Source of the DNA: an uncultured Actinomycetes bacterium
GTDB lineage: Bacteria; Actinomycetota; Actinomycetes; Mycobacteriales; Mycobacteriaceae
Length of the DNA stretch: 40,831 bases
NCBI GenBank assembly: GCA_903877095.1
Contig: CAIRCP010000078.1
Location: 1-40,831 of the forward strand
Direction of reading: 5' to 3'
Part shown: piece by piece, positions 24,074 to 31,098 of the stretch
Layout: every line of letters starts with the position of its first letter
Position numbering within the stretch: position 1 is the stretch's first letter
Program-made: the position numbers and the translations under genes
Notes under the pieces: model-generated
What the model was told of the DNA's origin: nothing
Databases searched by the model: none
What the model saw: the letters and a program-made list of their open reading frames with translations, nothing else

Positions 24074-24739
24074 ATGATCAACGAACCTGTCGTCAGGTGG
24101 ATCGTGACGGCGCTTTTCCTGTTCAGCGCGGGCGTCTGCATCTCCGCGATCGTGAACAATCGTCATTCCACGCCGACGGTGATCACCAACTCGCTGCACG
24201 CCATCATGGCCATCGCGATGGCGGTGATGGCCTGGCCCCGTGGCGCCGATCTGCCCACCCGGGGGCCGATGCTCTTCTTCCTGCTTGCTGCGGGCTGGTT
24301 CGCGGTGGTGCCGGCCAAAGCCGATGGTCATCAGGTGCGCAACGTCTACCACGCGGTGATGATGCTCGCGATGGCGTGGATGTACGCGGCCATGGGCGGC
24401 CTGCCACTCCGGGCTAACGGTGACCCGGCGTCCACCGCGATGCCGGAGATGGACATGGCCGGTTTGTCGTCCGCGATGGACGGCTCGACGGGACACGCAG
24501 GACACGCCGGGCACGCCGGCTATGCGGCCGGCGTGCAGTCGGCCGAACCGGTGACGTGGTTGGGGAGCCTGAACTGGTTGTGCGCCATCGGCTTCGCCGC
24601 CGCAGCGGTGTTCTGGCTGTACCGCTTCATCACCACCCGCGTGCAGGCGTCGAGCGATGACTCGCACTCCAGCGTGGGCGTCCTCTGCCAACTCGCCATG
24701 GCAGCCGGAATGGCCGTCATGTTCGGTGTGATGCTGTAG
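24074..24739 (+). CDS. DUF5134-like membrane protein with His/Met-rich loop
   Basis: This 221-residue protein starts at ATG 24074 (GGAGCG upstream). It has about six transmembrane helices (VRWIVTALFLFSAGVCISAIV; SLHAIMAIAMAVMAW; MLFFLLAAGWFAVVP; VYHAVMMLAMAWMYAAMGG; LNWLCAIGFAAAAVFWLYRF; VLCQLAMAAGMAVMFGVML), with Met and His scattered through them. Between helices 4 and 5 a loop (about residues 118-155) reads MPEMDMAGLSSAMDGSTGH followed by three AGHAGHAGY-type repeats, a plausible copper-binding segment. The family I associate with it is DUF5134, of unknown function. Its ECF promoter places it with ctpB and the metallothionein, so a role in copper sensing, storage or transport is inferred. 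Confidence 0.8.
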   Translation: MINEPVVRWIVTALFLFSAGVCISAIVNNRHSTPTVITNSLHAIMAIAMAVMAWPRGADLPTRGPMLFFLLAAGWFAVVPAKADGHQVRNVYHAVMMLAMAWMYAAMGGLPLRANGDPASTAMPEMDMAGLSSAMDGSTGHAGHAGHAGYAAGVQSAEPVTWLGSLNWLCAIGFAAAAVFWLYRFITTRVQASSDDSHSSVGVLCQLAMAAGMAVMFGVML

Positions 24740-24744
24740 ACCGC

Positions 24745-25452
24745 TCAGGCGGCGGAGCCGTCTGCCGAACGCAGATGTCCCCGGCGGCGGCCGCGAGAGG
24801 CATTGTCCGGCAACGTGATCTCATCGGACACGATTGCGGCTGTCCGGTCCGGGGTGTGGCCTCCGGAGGGCCGGTCCCGGCGCCACACCAGCAAAGCCAG
24901 CATGGCCCCGGCCACCACCGGGAGATGCGTCAGCGGGCGGTCGAGTGTCACCCGGCCCTCGTCGGTGTCGATCACCTCGTACAAGACGAGGAACCCTGCG
25001 AAAGTCGCGAGCACCCAGGTCAGCCCGCCCGCCATCACGGGTCGGACCGCCGCCGCCAGCATCACCACACCCAGGGCCGCCGACCAGGCCGTCGACTCGT
25101 TGAGGATGTGCCCGGCGTCCGCATCGTGCGGAATGCCGAGATTGGCACCCAGGCCCTGCGCCACCGCCAGACCCACCTGGACTACCCCGACTGCGCCCAA
25201 AGCCCATCGCCGCCAGGAGACTTCACCACGCCACGACCGATCGGGCTGCCCGGTCGCCGGTAGACGGACGGCGGCGAGTTGCGATCGGCCCGCCATCCTG
25301 CGCAGCACCTGGGTCTGCTCGACCGCCGCCGCCTGCCAGTCGCGGCACGGCTCGCAGCCGGCGAGATGCTCGTCGACCCGGGCGGCCGGGACGGGTTCGC
25401 GTTCCCCGTCAATGCGCGCCGACAGCGCCTCGCGTGCGATGTCGCAATCCAT
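24745..25452 (-). CDS. zf-HC2 domain membrane protein, likely anti-sigma factor
   Basis: This 235-residue protein has a putative anti-sigma zinc finger at the N-terminus: Cys3, His29-x3-Cys33-x2-Cys36 (DEHLAGCEPC). The rest holds four transmembrane helices (about residues 80-102, 122-143, 144-163, 178-197) and a basic C-terminal tail (SRGRRRGHLRS). This is the layout of membrane-bound ZAS anti-sigma factors. ATG 25452 lies only 8 bases after the -10 element of an ECF promoter, so the mRNA is almost leaderless. The sigma factor it controls is inferred to be the SigC-like protein at 18939, although the two genes are 5 kb apart. The gene converges on the DUF5134 gene, 5 bases away. Confidence 0.8.
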   Translation of the reverse strand: MDCDIAREALSARIDGEREPVPAARVDEHLAGCEPCRDWQAAAVEQTQVLRRMAGRSQLAAVRLPATGQPDRSWRGEVSWRRWALGAVGVVQVGLAVAQGLGANLGIPHDADAGHILNESTAWSAALGVVMLAAAVRPVMAGGLTWVLATFAGFLVLYEVIDTDEGRVTLDRPLTHLPVVAGAMLALLVWRRDRPSGGHTPDRTAAIVSDEITLPDNASRGRRRGHLRSADGSAA

Positions 25453-25460
25453 GTGTCAAT

Positions 25461-25487
25461 AGTCGCGTAGGGCGGGGGTTTGGTTCC
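25461..25487 (-). promoter_or_regulatory. ECF sigma promoter for the zf-HC2 gene, near-leaderless
   Basis: On the minus strand GGAAC (25487-25483) and CGACT (25465-25461) are again 17 bases apart. The -10 ends 8 bases before ATG 25452, so transcription should begin at or within one or two bases of the start codon. Confidence 0.75.
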
Positions 25488-25500
25488 CGGTTCATCTCCA

Positions 25501-25528
25501 TTGGCCGCCTTACTGCGCGGGGTAAAAT
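25501..25528 (+). promoter_or_regulatory. promoter of the DUF433 antitoxin remnant
   Basis: TTGGCC (25501-25506), a 16-base spacer and TAAAAT (25523-25528) are followed after 6 bases by ATG 25535. This is the standard mycobacterial leaderless arrangement. Confidence 0.55.
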
Positions 25529-25534
25529 GCTGCA

Positions 25535-25631
25535 ATGATCTTCACTCGGATCACCGTCGACCCAGCTGTCATGGGCGGTATGCCCTGCGTGCGGGGCCTT
25601 TGCTGGACGAGAACTTGTCGCCGCGCACCCG
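25535..25631 (+). pseudogene. remnant of a DUF433 antitoxin / DUF5615 toxin pair
   Basis: ATG 25535 begins MIFTRITVDPAVMGGMPCVRG, the start of a DUF433 antitoxin (the usual continuation is a 'TRIPVATV' motif). After about 22 residues the antitoxin sequence ends and a different frame gives LLDENLSPRTRQL, the start of a DUF5615 PIN-like toxin. The middle and end of the antitoxin and nearly all of the toxin are missing, as if one deletion joined the two starts; the trace then runs into the 3' end of the FAD/GcvT gene. Neither protein can be made in working form. Confidence 0.65.
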
Positions 25632-28103
25632 TCAGTTGTCGAGGATTCGCGTTCGCTGCGGGTCGTAGAACGGCTGCATCTGCAGCCGGGCCGGAAGGTC
25701 GCCGTGCGGGGTGTGCACCGAAAAGGACTGTTCGCGTAACCAGTTCGCGGTGACACCGTCGGCGTGGCAGACCTGCGCCAGCCCCACCGGACCACCCAGG
25801 GTGTAGCCGTAGGCCGCGGCACGGACGTACCCGACCCACTTGCCGTCGGCCAGAACGGGTTCATTGCCGAACAGGTCGGCGCCGGCGTCGTCGACGAACA
25901 GGCTGACGACCCGGTCCCGCGGGGTGCCCCTGGCCTTGAACTCCAGCAGGGCGTCCCGGCCGACGAACCCGCCCGGCTTGTCCCACGCGATGGTGAACCC
26001 CAACCCCGCCTCGATCGGGTTGTCGGTGTTGTCGATATCGACGCCCAGATCCCGGTAGCCCTTCTCCAGTCGCAGGCTCGACATCGCCGCGAGGCCGACC
26101 GGACGGATCCCGAGATCGGCTCCAGCAGAGAACAATTCGTCGTACACACCGGCCGCGTACTCGGCGGGGACATGCAACTCCCAGCCGAGCTCGCCGAGGT
26201 AGGTCACCCGGGCCGCCAGCACCGGCGCGTAGCCGACGTGGATGTGCCTGGCCGACAGGTACGGGAACGCGTCATTGGACAGGTCGGCGTCGGTGAGCCG
26301 GGACAGCAGGGTGCGCGACTTCGGTCCCTGCACGGACAATAGCGTTGTCCCGGAGGTGATTTCGGTGACGACGACGACCTCGCCGGATCGGGTCTCGCGG
26401 CGGATCATCGGTTCGACGCGGCGGTGGATGAGATCAGACGTCACGACGAGGAACTTCTCCTCGCCCAGGCGGGTGACCGTCAGGTCGGTGGCGATACCGC
26501 CGGCGCTGGTGAGCCATTGGGTGTAGACCAGCCGCCCGATCTCGCGGTCGATGACGCTGACCGACAACCGGTCGAGCACCTTCGCCGCATCGGGACCCTG
26601 CACGAGGAACTTCGCCATCAGACTCATGTCCAGCACGCCGACGTCCTCGCGTACCGCCCGGTGCTCGCGGCCCACGATGTCGAATGACGCCTGCCGGGTG
26701 AAGTCCAGCGTGGTCGGCGGATGCGTTCCGTCGGTGTCGTACCACTCGGCGAACTCCCAGCCCACCGAGGCGTTGAAGTGGCCGCCGGCGGCCACCAACC
26801 GGTCATGCAGCACCGAACGGCGCACATCCCGGGCCGAACCCGGCTTCCAGGAGGGCCACACCGCATCGCCGAACAGCACGCCGAGTTGATCGACGGTGCG
26901 TTCGGCCCGGAACCGCCGGGACGTCTCGTGGGCGGCGGCCCGGTCGATGGCGTAGCCGGTGACGTCCACGGGCGGCACCCCGTCGACGATCCAGTGCGCC
27001 ATGACATTTCCGATGCCGCCGCCCATCAGGATGCCCAGCGAGTTCATCCCCGCCGCCACGAAATAGCCGTCCAGTTCGGGGGCGGGACCCAGCATCGGCC
27101 GGACGTCGGGGGTGAAGGACTCCGGGCCGCAGAAGAACAACCGCACCCCGACCTCGGACAGCGACGGAATGCGCTCAAGGGCGGCGCCCAGATACGGGCC
27201 CATCCGCTCCCAGTCCGGCGGCAGGGTGCCGAAGGCGAAGCTGTCCGGCACCCCGTCCAGCGACCACGGCGCGCCGACCGGTTCGAACAGGCCGACCAGC
27301 ATGCCGTCGCCCTCGGGACGGTAGTAGCCGTAGCGCTCGGGATCCTCGATCACGGCGAGGTCCTTATCCATACCCGGCACCGCGTCGGTGATCAGGTAGT
27401 AGTGCTCGGCGGCCTGCAACGGGATGCAGACGTCATTGAGCGCGCCGAGTTGGCGCGCCCACATACCCGCCGCGTTCACCACGATCTCGGTCTCGATCCG
27501 GCCTTGGCCGGTAAGCACCGCGCTCACCCGTCCGCGTTTGGTCTCGACGCCGGTGACGGAGACGCCTTCGATGACGCGCGCCCCAAGTGCCCTGGCGCCC
27601 TTGGCCATTGAGGTGGCAACGCCGACCGGATCGGCCCGGCCCTCGTCGGGCACGTAGAAGCCGGCCAGCACATCGGAGGTTTCCAGGAGCGGCCACATGT
27701 CCTGGAGTTCGCGGGCGGAGATCTCGTGCTCGGTGACCCCGAACCCGTGCATCCAGGCCGACGAACGGCGCAGCGCCTCAAGTCGTTGCGGACTGGTGGC
27801 CAGGCTGACGTGTCCGACCGGATTGAACCCGGTGGAGTGACCGGTCTCCTGCTCCAGGCGTTCGTAGAGATCCCGCGAATACCGGCTCAGGAACAGCGCG
27901 GTTTCGTCGGTCATGCCCGCCGAGGTGATCAGGCCGGCCGCGTGCCAGGTGGTCCCGGCGGTGAGTTCGTGCTGTTCGAGCAGCACGATGTCGGTCCACC
28001 CCAGATGTGCCAGGTGGTAGGCGATGCTGCACCCCGTCACGCCACCGCCCACGATGACGACGCGTGCCCGTTCGGGCAGGTCGTTGCCGAGATCGCCCTG
28101 CAT
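25632..28103 (-). CDS. FAD-dependent oxidoreductase with GcvT domain (dimethylglycine/sarcosine dehydrogenase-like)
   Basis: This 823-residue two-domain enzyme starts at ATG 28103 (weak ribosome site). The N-terminal DAO-type FAD domain (1-370) has VVIVGGGVTGCSIAYHLAHLG and the covalent-flavin-type region TAGTTWHAAGL. A FAO_M linker follows (370-430). The C-terminal aminomethyltransferase-like (GcvT) domain (about 450-820) shows DMSLMAKFLVQGPDA, TSGTTLLSVQGPKSR and LGWELHVP. Such enzymes oxidatively demethylate N-methyl amino acids and pass the one-carbon unit to tetrahydrofolate. The exact substrate is unknown. It diverges from the flavin amine oxidase at 28161 with 57 bases between, part of an amine-breakdown cluster. 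Confidence 0.88.
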   Translation of the reverse strand: MQGDLGNDLPERARVVIVGGGVTGCSIAYHLAHLGWTDIVLLEQHELTAGTTWHAAGLITSAGMTDETALFLSRYSRDLYERLEQETGHSTGFNPVGHVSLATSPQRLEALRRSSAWMHGFGVTEHEISARELQDMWPLLETSDVLAGFYVPDEGRADPVGVATSMAKGARALGARVIEGVSVTGVETKRGRVSAVLTGQGRIETEIVVNAAGMWARQLGALNDVCIPLQAAEHYYLITDAVPGMDKDLAVIEDPERYGYYRPEGDGMLVGLFEPVGAPWSLDGVPDSFAFGTLPPDWERMGPYLGAALERIPSLSEVGVRLFFCGPESFTPDVRPMLGPAPELDGYFVAAGMNSLGILMGGGIGNVMAHWIVDGVPPVDVTGYAIDRAAAHETSRRFRAERTVDQLGVLFGDAVWPSWKPGSARDVRRSVLHDRLVAAGGHFNASVGWEFAEWYDTDGTHPPTTLDFTRQASFDIVGREHRAVREDVGVLDMSLMAKFLVQGPDAAKVLDRLSVSVIDREIGRLVYTQWLTSAGGIATDLTVTRLGEEKFLVVTSDLIHRRVEPMIRRETRSGEVVVVTEITSGTTLLSVQGPKSRTLLSRLTDADLSNDAFPYLSARHIHVGYAPVLAARVTYLGELGWELHVPAEYAAGVYDELFSAGADLGIRPVGLAAMSSLRLEKGYRDLGVDIDNTDNPIEAGLGFTIAWDKPGGFVGRDALLEFKARGTPRDRVVSLFVDDAGADLFGNEPVLADGKWVGYVRAAAYGYTLGGPVGLAQVCHADGVTANWLREQSFSVHTPHGDLPARLQMQPFYDPQRTRILDN

Positions 28104-28160
28104 CGGCTCAGGTTCGCACAGACCCGCACTCGAGTCGAAGCGAACTGACACAATCCGGTG

Positions 28161-29471
28161 ATGGGCGATTCCGAGTTGTACGACGTCGTCGTGATCGGGG
28201 CCGGCTTCGCCGGATTGGTGGCCGCCCGGGACCTCATCGAAGCGGGCCACCGGGTCGTCGTCCTGGAAGCCCGGGACCGGTCGGGGGGACGCACCTATTC
28301 CTCCACATTCCCCGGCACTGACGTCGTGATCGACCTCGGCGCCGAGTGGTTCGACCCGGCGCGGCATCACTATCTGGCGGCCGAGGTCGACCGTTACGGC
28401 GCGAAATTCGTCGGAGCGGACAAAGGCGGCGCCAGCCGCTGGTTCCTCGACGGCCGCCACGCCGACGGCGACGAACCCGACGGCCTGATCGACATGGACG
28501 AACTGGAGGACGTCCTCAACCGCGTGCGGGCCGACATCGCGCCGGTCGTCTTCGCCGAGGGCTTCACCCAGGCGGACACGGCGCACCTGGACGTCCCGTT
28601 CAACGAGTACCTGGCCAAACTCGACGCCCCGCCGGCCATCGCCGACTTGCTCCGCGCCCAGTCCTACACCCTCACCGGCGCGCTGCCCGAGGAGTTCTCG
28701 GCCCTGGTCTACCTACGCGAGATCGCGGGCTTCGACCACAACCCCGACTACTCCTTCTTCGCCTCCCTGGCCCGCGTCGACATCGGCAGTGGGGGACTGG
28801 CGCAGCGCGTCGCCGCGGAGATCTCCGACCACATCCGGCTGCGCGAGCCGGTCACCTCGGTCACCGAGTTGTCCGACCGGGTGGACGTGACCACCGCCAC
28901 CGGGGGTCGGTATTCGGCTCGCCGGGTCATCCTTGCCGCCCCACTGAACACGCTGGGCGACATCGAGTTCACCCCGGAACTGCCGCCCGCCCTTGCCCTT
29001 TTGGTGAGCCAGGGCCACACCGGCCGGTGCGTCAAGGTCTGGTCCAAGGTGGCCGGGGCCAAGCATGTGTTCGCGATGGGCTGGCCGGGGGTGGTCGAGT
29101 GCACGGTGAGCGGCAAGGTCGCCGAGCCGGACGGCGAGCGCGCCATCATGGCCTCCTTCGGTCTGGCTCCCGATCTGGCCGTCGACCGGCCCGACCTGCT
29201 GCAGGCCGGGCTGGACCGGCTCGGCCTGGGTGTCACGGTCGAGGAGATCTACGGCCACGACTGGATCGGCGATCCGTTCTCGCAGGGCACCTGGGTGGCG
29301 CTGCGGCCGGGCCAGCCACCCACCCACGGAAGCCTCGAAAGTCAATGGGGCGCAGTCCATCTGGCCGGGGCCGACTTCGCCGGAGTCTGGTCGGGCTGGG
29401 TCGACGGGGCCATCGAGTCGGGCCGGACGACGGCGGCGGCGGTCGACGCGGCGCTGGCCGCGCGACTGTAG
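28161..29471 (+). CDS. flavin-containing amine oxidase
   Basis: This 436-residue protein uses ATG 28161 (GTG 28158 is directly before it; neither has a ribosome site). The N-terminal dinucleotide motif is VVVIGAGFAGLVAARDL with VVVLEARDRSGGRTYS, then DLGAEWFDP. The substrate-binding region (about 90-300) includes LYLREIAGFDHNPDYSFF-like sequence and the FAD-binding GGLAQRVAAEI. The C-terminal FAD motif VHLAGADFAGVWSGWVDGAIESG ends the fold, where typical oxidases have 'AGTETA..W.GY..GAI.SG'. It oxidises primary or secondary amines to aldehyde, ammonia and hydrogen peroxide; the substrate is unknown. A stem-loop at 29478-29498 closes the gene. Confidence 0.88.
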   Translation: MGDSELYDVVVIGAGFAGLVAARDLIEAGHRVVVLEARDRSGGRTYSSTFPGTDVVIDLGAEWFDPARHHYLAAEVDRYGAKFVGADKGGASRWFLDGRHADGDEPDGLIDMDELEDVLNRVRADIAPVVFAEGFTQADTAHLDVPFNEYLAKLDAPPAIADLLRAQSYTLTGALPEEFSALVYLREIAGFDHNPDYSFFASLARVDIGSGGLAQRVAAEISDHIRLREPVTSVTELSDRVDVTTATGGRYSARRVILAAPLNTLGDIEFTPELPPALALLVSQGHTGRCVKVWSKVAGAKHVFAMGWPGVVECTVSGKVAEPDGERAIMASFGLAPDLAVDRPDLLQAGLDRLGLGVTVEEIYGHDWIGDPFSQGTWVALRPGQPPTHGSLESQWGAVHLAGADFAGVWSGWVDGAIESGRTTAAAVDAALAARL

Positions 29472-29477
29472 GCGCGG

Positions 29478-29498
29478 CGAACCGCTCAGCGCGGTTCG
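29478..29498. terminator. stem-loop between convergent genes
   Basis: CGAACCGC and GCGGTTCG form a perfect 8-bp stem with a 5-base loop (TCAGC), placed between the amine oxidase stop (29471) and the acyl-CoA dehydrogenase stop (29486-29488, inside the loop). There is no T-run, as is common for mycobacterial terminators, and it could serve both strands. Confidence 0.5.
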
Positions 29499-30661
29499 AG
29501 AACGGCCTGCGGGCCGCGGAGCATCAACTGCCTGCCGATGATGATCCGCTGGATCTCGCTGGCGCCCTCCCAGATCCGTTCCACCCGTAGCTCTCTGAAC
29601 ATCCGCTCGGCCACGTTCTCGCGCATGTAGCCGCGTCCGCCGAAGATCTGCACCGCCCGGTCGGCGACCCGGCCGGCCATCTCCGAGCAGTACAGCTTGG
29701 CCATCGACGCCTGGCCGTGCAGCGCCTTGCGGTCCAGGCCGGCGTCGATCCCGCGGGCCACCTCGTAGAGCAGGCTGCGCGCGGCGAACAGTTCGGTGGC
29801 GCTGTCGGCCAGCATTGCGGCCACGAGTTGATGCTCGCCCAGCGGTTTCCCGTCGACGATCCGCTGCTGCGCGAAAGCGGTCGACTCCTCGACCAGGCGC
29901 TGGGCGGCCCCCACGCAGCGTGCCGAGACCATGATCCGCTCGAACCGGAACCAGTCCTGGGTGAACGTCATGCCCTCGCCTTCGGCCCCGACCAGATGCG
30001 ACACCGGCACCCGCACATCGGTGAACGACACGATCGGGTGCTCGTCGGGAATGTTGTGCGAGTAGTGCGGGGTGCGCACCACCTCCACCCCGGGCGACGG
30101 CAGGTCGACCACCAGCAGGACGTGGTCGCCCTCGTGCGGTCCACCGACCAGTCGGGCCTGCACGAAAACGTAATCGGACAGATTGAACGAGGTGACGTGC
30201 CACTTCACCCCGTTGATGACGTAGTCGTCGCCGTCGCGGTGGGCGGTGGTCTGCAGCGCCGAGACATCCGAGCCGGCGAACTCCTCGGTGATCGCGTAGG
30301 CCTCGTGTTTCTCGCCGCGCACCGACGGCAGCAGCCAGCGCTCCCGCTGGAAATCGGTGGCCACCTCGACCCACCACTGCGGCGGGGTGTGCATCACCCA
30401 GGCCAGCGCATTGGTTGCCCTGCCGACCTGCTCCTGCACCAGAACCTGTTGCAGCGCAGTGAATCCCGGTCCGCCGACGGAGGCGGGCATGTTGGTGGCG
30501 TACAGGCCAAGTTCCATGGCGCGGGCGTGGTGTTCGGCGGTCAGTTCCTTGGACAACTGGCCGCCGGCCAGTTCGGCCTCGACTTCGTAGGGGATCAGGG
30601 TGTCGACGAAATCCCGGGCGCTGTCCCGGATCCGCAGGTCCTCGGCTGTCAACCCGTACAT
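29486..30661 (-). CDS. acyl-CoA dehydrogenase
   Basis: This 391-residue flavoprotein removes two hydrogens from an acyl-CoA to make the enoyl-CoA. It has the standard three-domain fold: an N-terminal helical domain (MYGLTAEDLRIRDSARDFVD), a middle beta domain with YAITEEFAGSDVSALQTTA and W-H-V-T-S, and a C-terminal helical domain with QIFGGRGYMRENVAERMFRELRVERIWEGASEIQR, including the expected catalytic Glu365. The substrate is unknown. It is divergent from the cupin gene, and a TetR-type operator (30692-30707) lies 31 bases upstream of its ATG, so its promoter is probably repressed by the TetR protein at 34955. Confidence 0.92.
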   Translation of the reverse strand: MYGLTAEDLRIRDSARDFVDTLIPYEVEAELAGGQLSKELTAEHHARAMELGLYATNMPASVGGPGFTALQQVLVQEQVGRATNALAWVMHTPPQWWVEVATDFQRERWLLPSVRGEKHEAYAITEEFAGSDVSALQTTAHRDGDDYVINGVKWHVTSFNLSDYVFVQARLVGGPHEGDHVLLVVDLPSPGVEVVRTPHYSHNIPDEHPIVSFTDVRVPVSHLVGAEGEGMTFTQDWFRFERIMVSARCVGAAQRLVEESTAFAQQRIVDGKPLGEHQLVAAMLADSATELFAARSLLYEVARGIDAGLDRKALHGQASMAKLYCSEMAGRVADRAVQIFGGRGYMRENVAERMFRELRVERIWEGASEIQRIIIGRQLMLRGPQAVLEPR

Positions 30662-30691
30662 GCGCTGTCGTCTCCGCTCGATGGGCCTCTT

Positions 30692-30707
30692 GACTGAGCG
30701 TTCAGTC
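30692..30707. promoter_or_regulatory. TetR-type operator, copy 1
   Basis: GACTGAGCGTTCAGTC has perfect 6-base arms (GACTGA/TCAGTC). It sits between the divergent acyl-CoA dehydrogenase and cupin genes and is identical to the copy at 38205. Confidence 0.75.
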
Positions 30708-30750
30708 TATGTCACGGTCTCGCCTAACGACAGAAAGCAGGAACCACACC

Positions 30751-31098
30751 ATGAGCGAAGCCGTCACCACCCCCGTGCTCTCTGATGCCGTCAATGCCGA
30801 ACTGGAGGACTGGGGCCCCCTGGCCGAGGCCACCGGAGCGCCGATGGCGACGCACGGCGTCGAACTGTGGGCCCAGGGCACCGCATCGGCGGGCATCTGG
30901 CAGTGCGCACCGGGACCGTCGCACTGGGTGCTCGACACCAACGAGGTCATCTACCTGGTGGCGGGCCGGATGGCGGTGACGCGGGACGGCGGCGAGCCCA
31001 AGGAGATCGGGGTGGGCGACATCGCGGTGTTTCCGCTCGGCTGGTCGGGTACCTGGGATATCCACGAGACCGTCCGCAAGGTCTATTCGATCTTCTGA
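30751..31098 (+). CDS. small cupin-domain protein (DUF861-like)
   Basis: This 115-residue single-domain cupin starts at ATG 30751 after AGCAGGA. It shows the cupin core: WQCAPGPSHWVLDTNEVIYLVAGRMAVTRDGGEPKEIGVGDIAVFPLGWSGTWDIHETVRKVY. The pattern (no classical His-His-Glu triad, conserved W and E, GxGD then FPxGWxGxW) matches DUF861 proteins, often found in amine and ureide breakdown clusters. It may act as an isomerase, lyase or binding protein, unresolved. It is downstream of TetR operator copy 1, and its 3' end overlaps the convergent acyl-CoA synthetase by 16 bases. Confidence 0.82.
   Translation: MSEAVTTPVLSDAVNAELEDWGPLAEATGAPMATHGVELWAQGTASAGIWQCAPGPSHWVLDTNEVIYLVAGRMAVTRDGGEPKEIGVGDIAVFPLGWSGTWDIHETVRKVYSIF

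Noticed and set aside
17341-25460. CsoR/RicR copper-repressor sites
   Set aside because: I looked for the TACCC...GGGTA type palindrome before the copper genes and saw none.
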